Positions 5,892 through 5,959 of a DNA stretch of 5,959 nt are shown here, in pieces. The notes beneath the pieces are model-generated. The model worked only from the letters and a program-made list of their open reading frames with translations, did no database searches and was not told the origin of the DNA. The first letter of the stretch is position 1. Every line of letters starts with the position of its first letter. A program made the translations under genes and the position numbers. Source of the stretch: an uncultured Planctomycetaceae bacterium (GTDB lineage Bacteria; Planctomycetota; Planctomycetia; Pirellulales; UBA1268); the NCBI GenBank assembly GCA_903958265.1, contig CAJBSQ010000062.1, positions 1-5,959 of the forward strand, given 5' to 3'.

Positions 5892-5919
5892 GGGCAGAGC
5901 ATCGAGCTATGCCCTGCCC
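5892..5919. repeat. Strong hairpin, possible terminator or palindromic repeat
   Basis: GGGCAGAGCAT (5892-5902) pairs with ATGCCCTGCCC (5909-5919) at 10 of 11 positions around a 6-nt loop CGAGCT. No T-run follows on either strand, so it is not a standard intrinsic terminator. It may be another intergenic palindromic element or an RNA structure at the end of a gene just outside the window. Confidence 0.5.
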
Positions 5920-5959
5920 AGCGTGAGATCCCGAGTGCCGCGAGGGGCTCAGGTCAGCA

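Larger units (their letters stand above)
5583..5959. other. Repeat-rich intergenic region with no credible gene
   Basis: No open frame here looks like a protein: a 76-codon plus-strand frame (5653-5883) runs straight through the palindromic repeats and has low-complexity composition. The region instead holds three REP-like hairpin repeats (5614-5737), a 129-bp inverted-repeat-bounded segment (5751-5879) and a strong hairpin (5892-5919), listed separately. After 5920 I see nothing recognisable up to the edge. Confidence 0.7.

Overview
The window looks like chromosomal DNA from a GC-rich bacterium, most likely a planctomycete (Planctomycetota, Pirellulales-like). The pointers are high GC, few clear Shine-Dalgarno sites, a bacterial MfnB (a methanofuran/methylofuran C1-cofactor enzyme kept in planctomycetes and methylotrophs), a secreted TPR protein with a Pro/Arg/Asp-rich linker, and palindromic intergenic repeats. 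This placement is an inference, because no rRNA or other marker gene is present.

The left half (1-2701) is read on the minus strand. Going 5'->3', a two-helix membrane protein with a possible PH-like soluble domain (2701-2123) is coupled by an ATGA overlap to mfnB (2126-1302). The 3' end of mfnB overlaps by 47 nt a small gene for a polyhydroxyalkanoic-acid-system-like protein (1348-1031). After a 110-nt gap comes an exported TPR-repeat protein (920 to beyond the left edge, C-terminus missing). The first three genes probably form one transcription unit. The TPR gene may belong to it or have its own promoter.

The right half (2736-5582) is read on the plus strand. It holds a roughly 12-helix ion-transporter-superfamily permease (putative Na+/H+ antiporter or citrate-transporter-like) with a histidine-rich first loop. 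It is followed 54 nt later by ribonuclease D, which has a DEDDy exonuclease domain and two HRDC-type regions. The two strands diverge from a gap of only about 34 nt at 2702-2735.

The last 377 nt (5583-5959) have no credible gene but are dense in palindromic DNA. There are three copies (plus, minus, plus) of a GTAG-headed hairpin repeat resembling REP/BIME elements, a 129-bp segment bounded by 19-bp inverted repeats (18/19 matching) that looks like a MITE or REPIN, and a strong 11-bp-stem hairpin. This is the least explained part of the window. I see no tRNA, rRNA, CRISPR array, complete insertion sequence or defence system.
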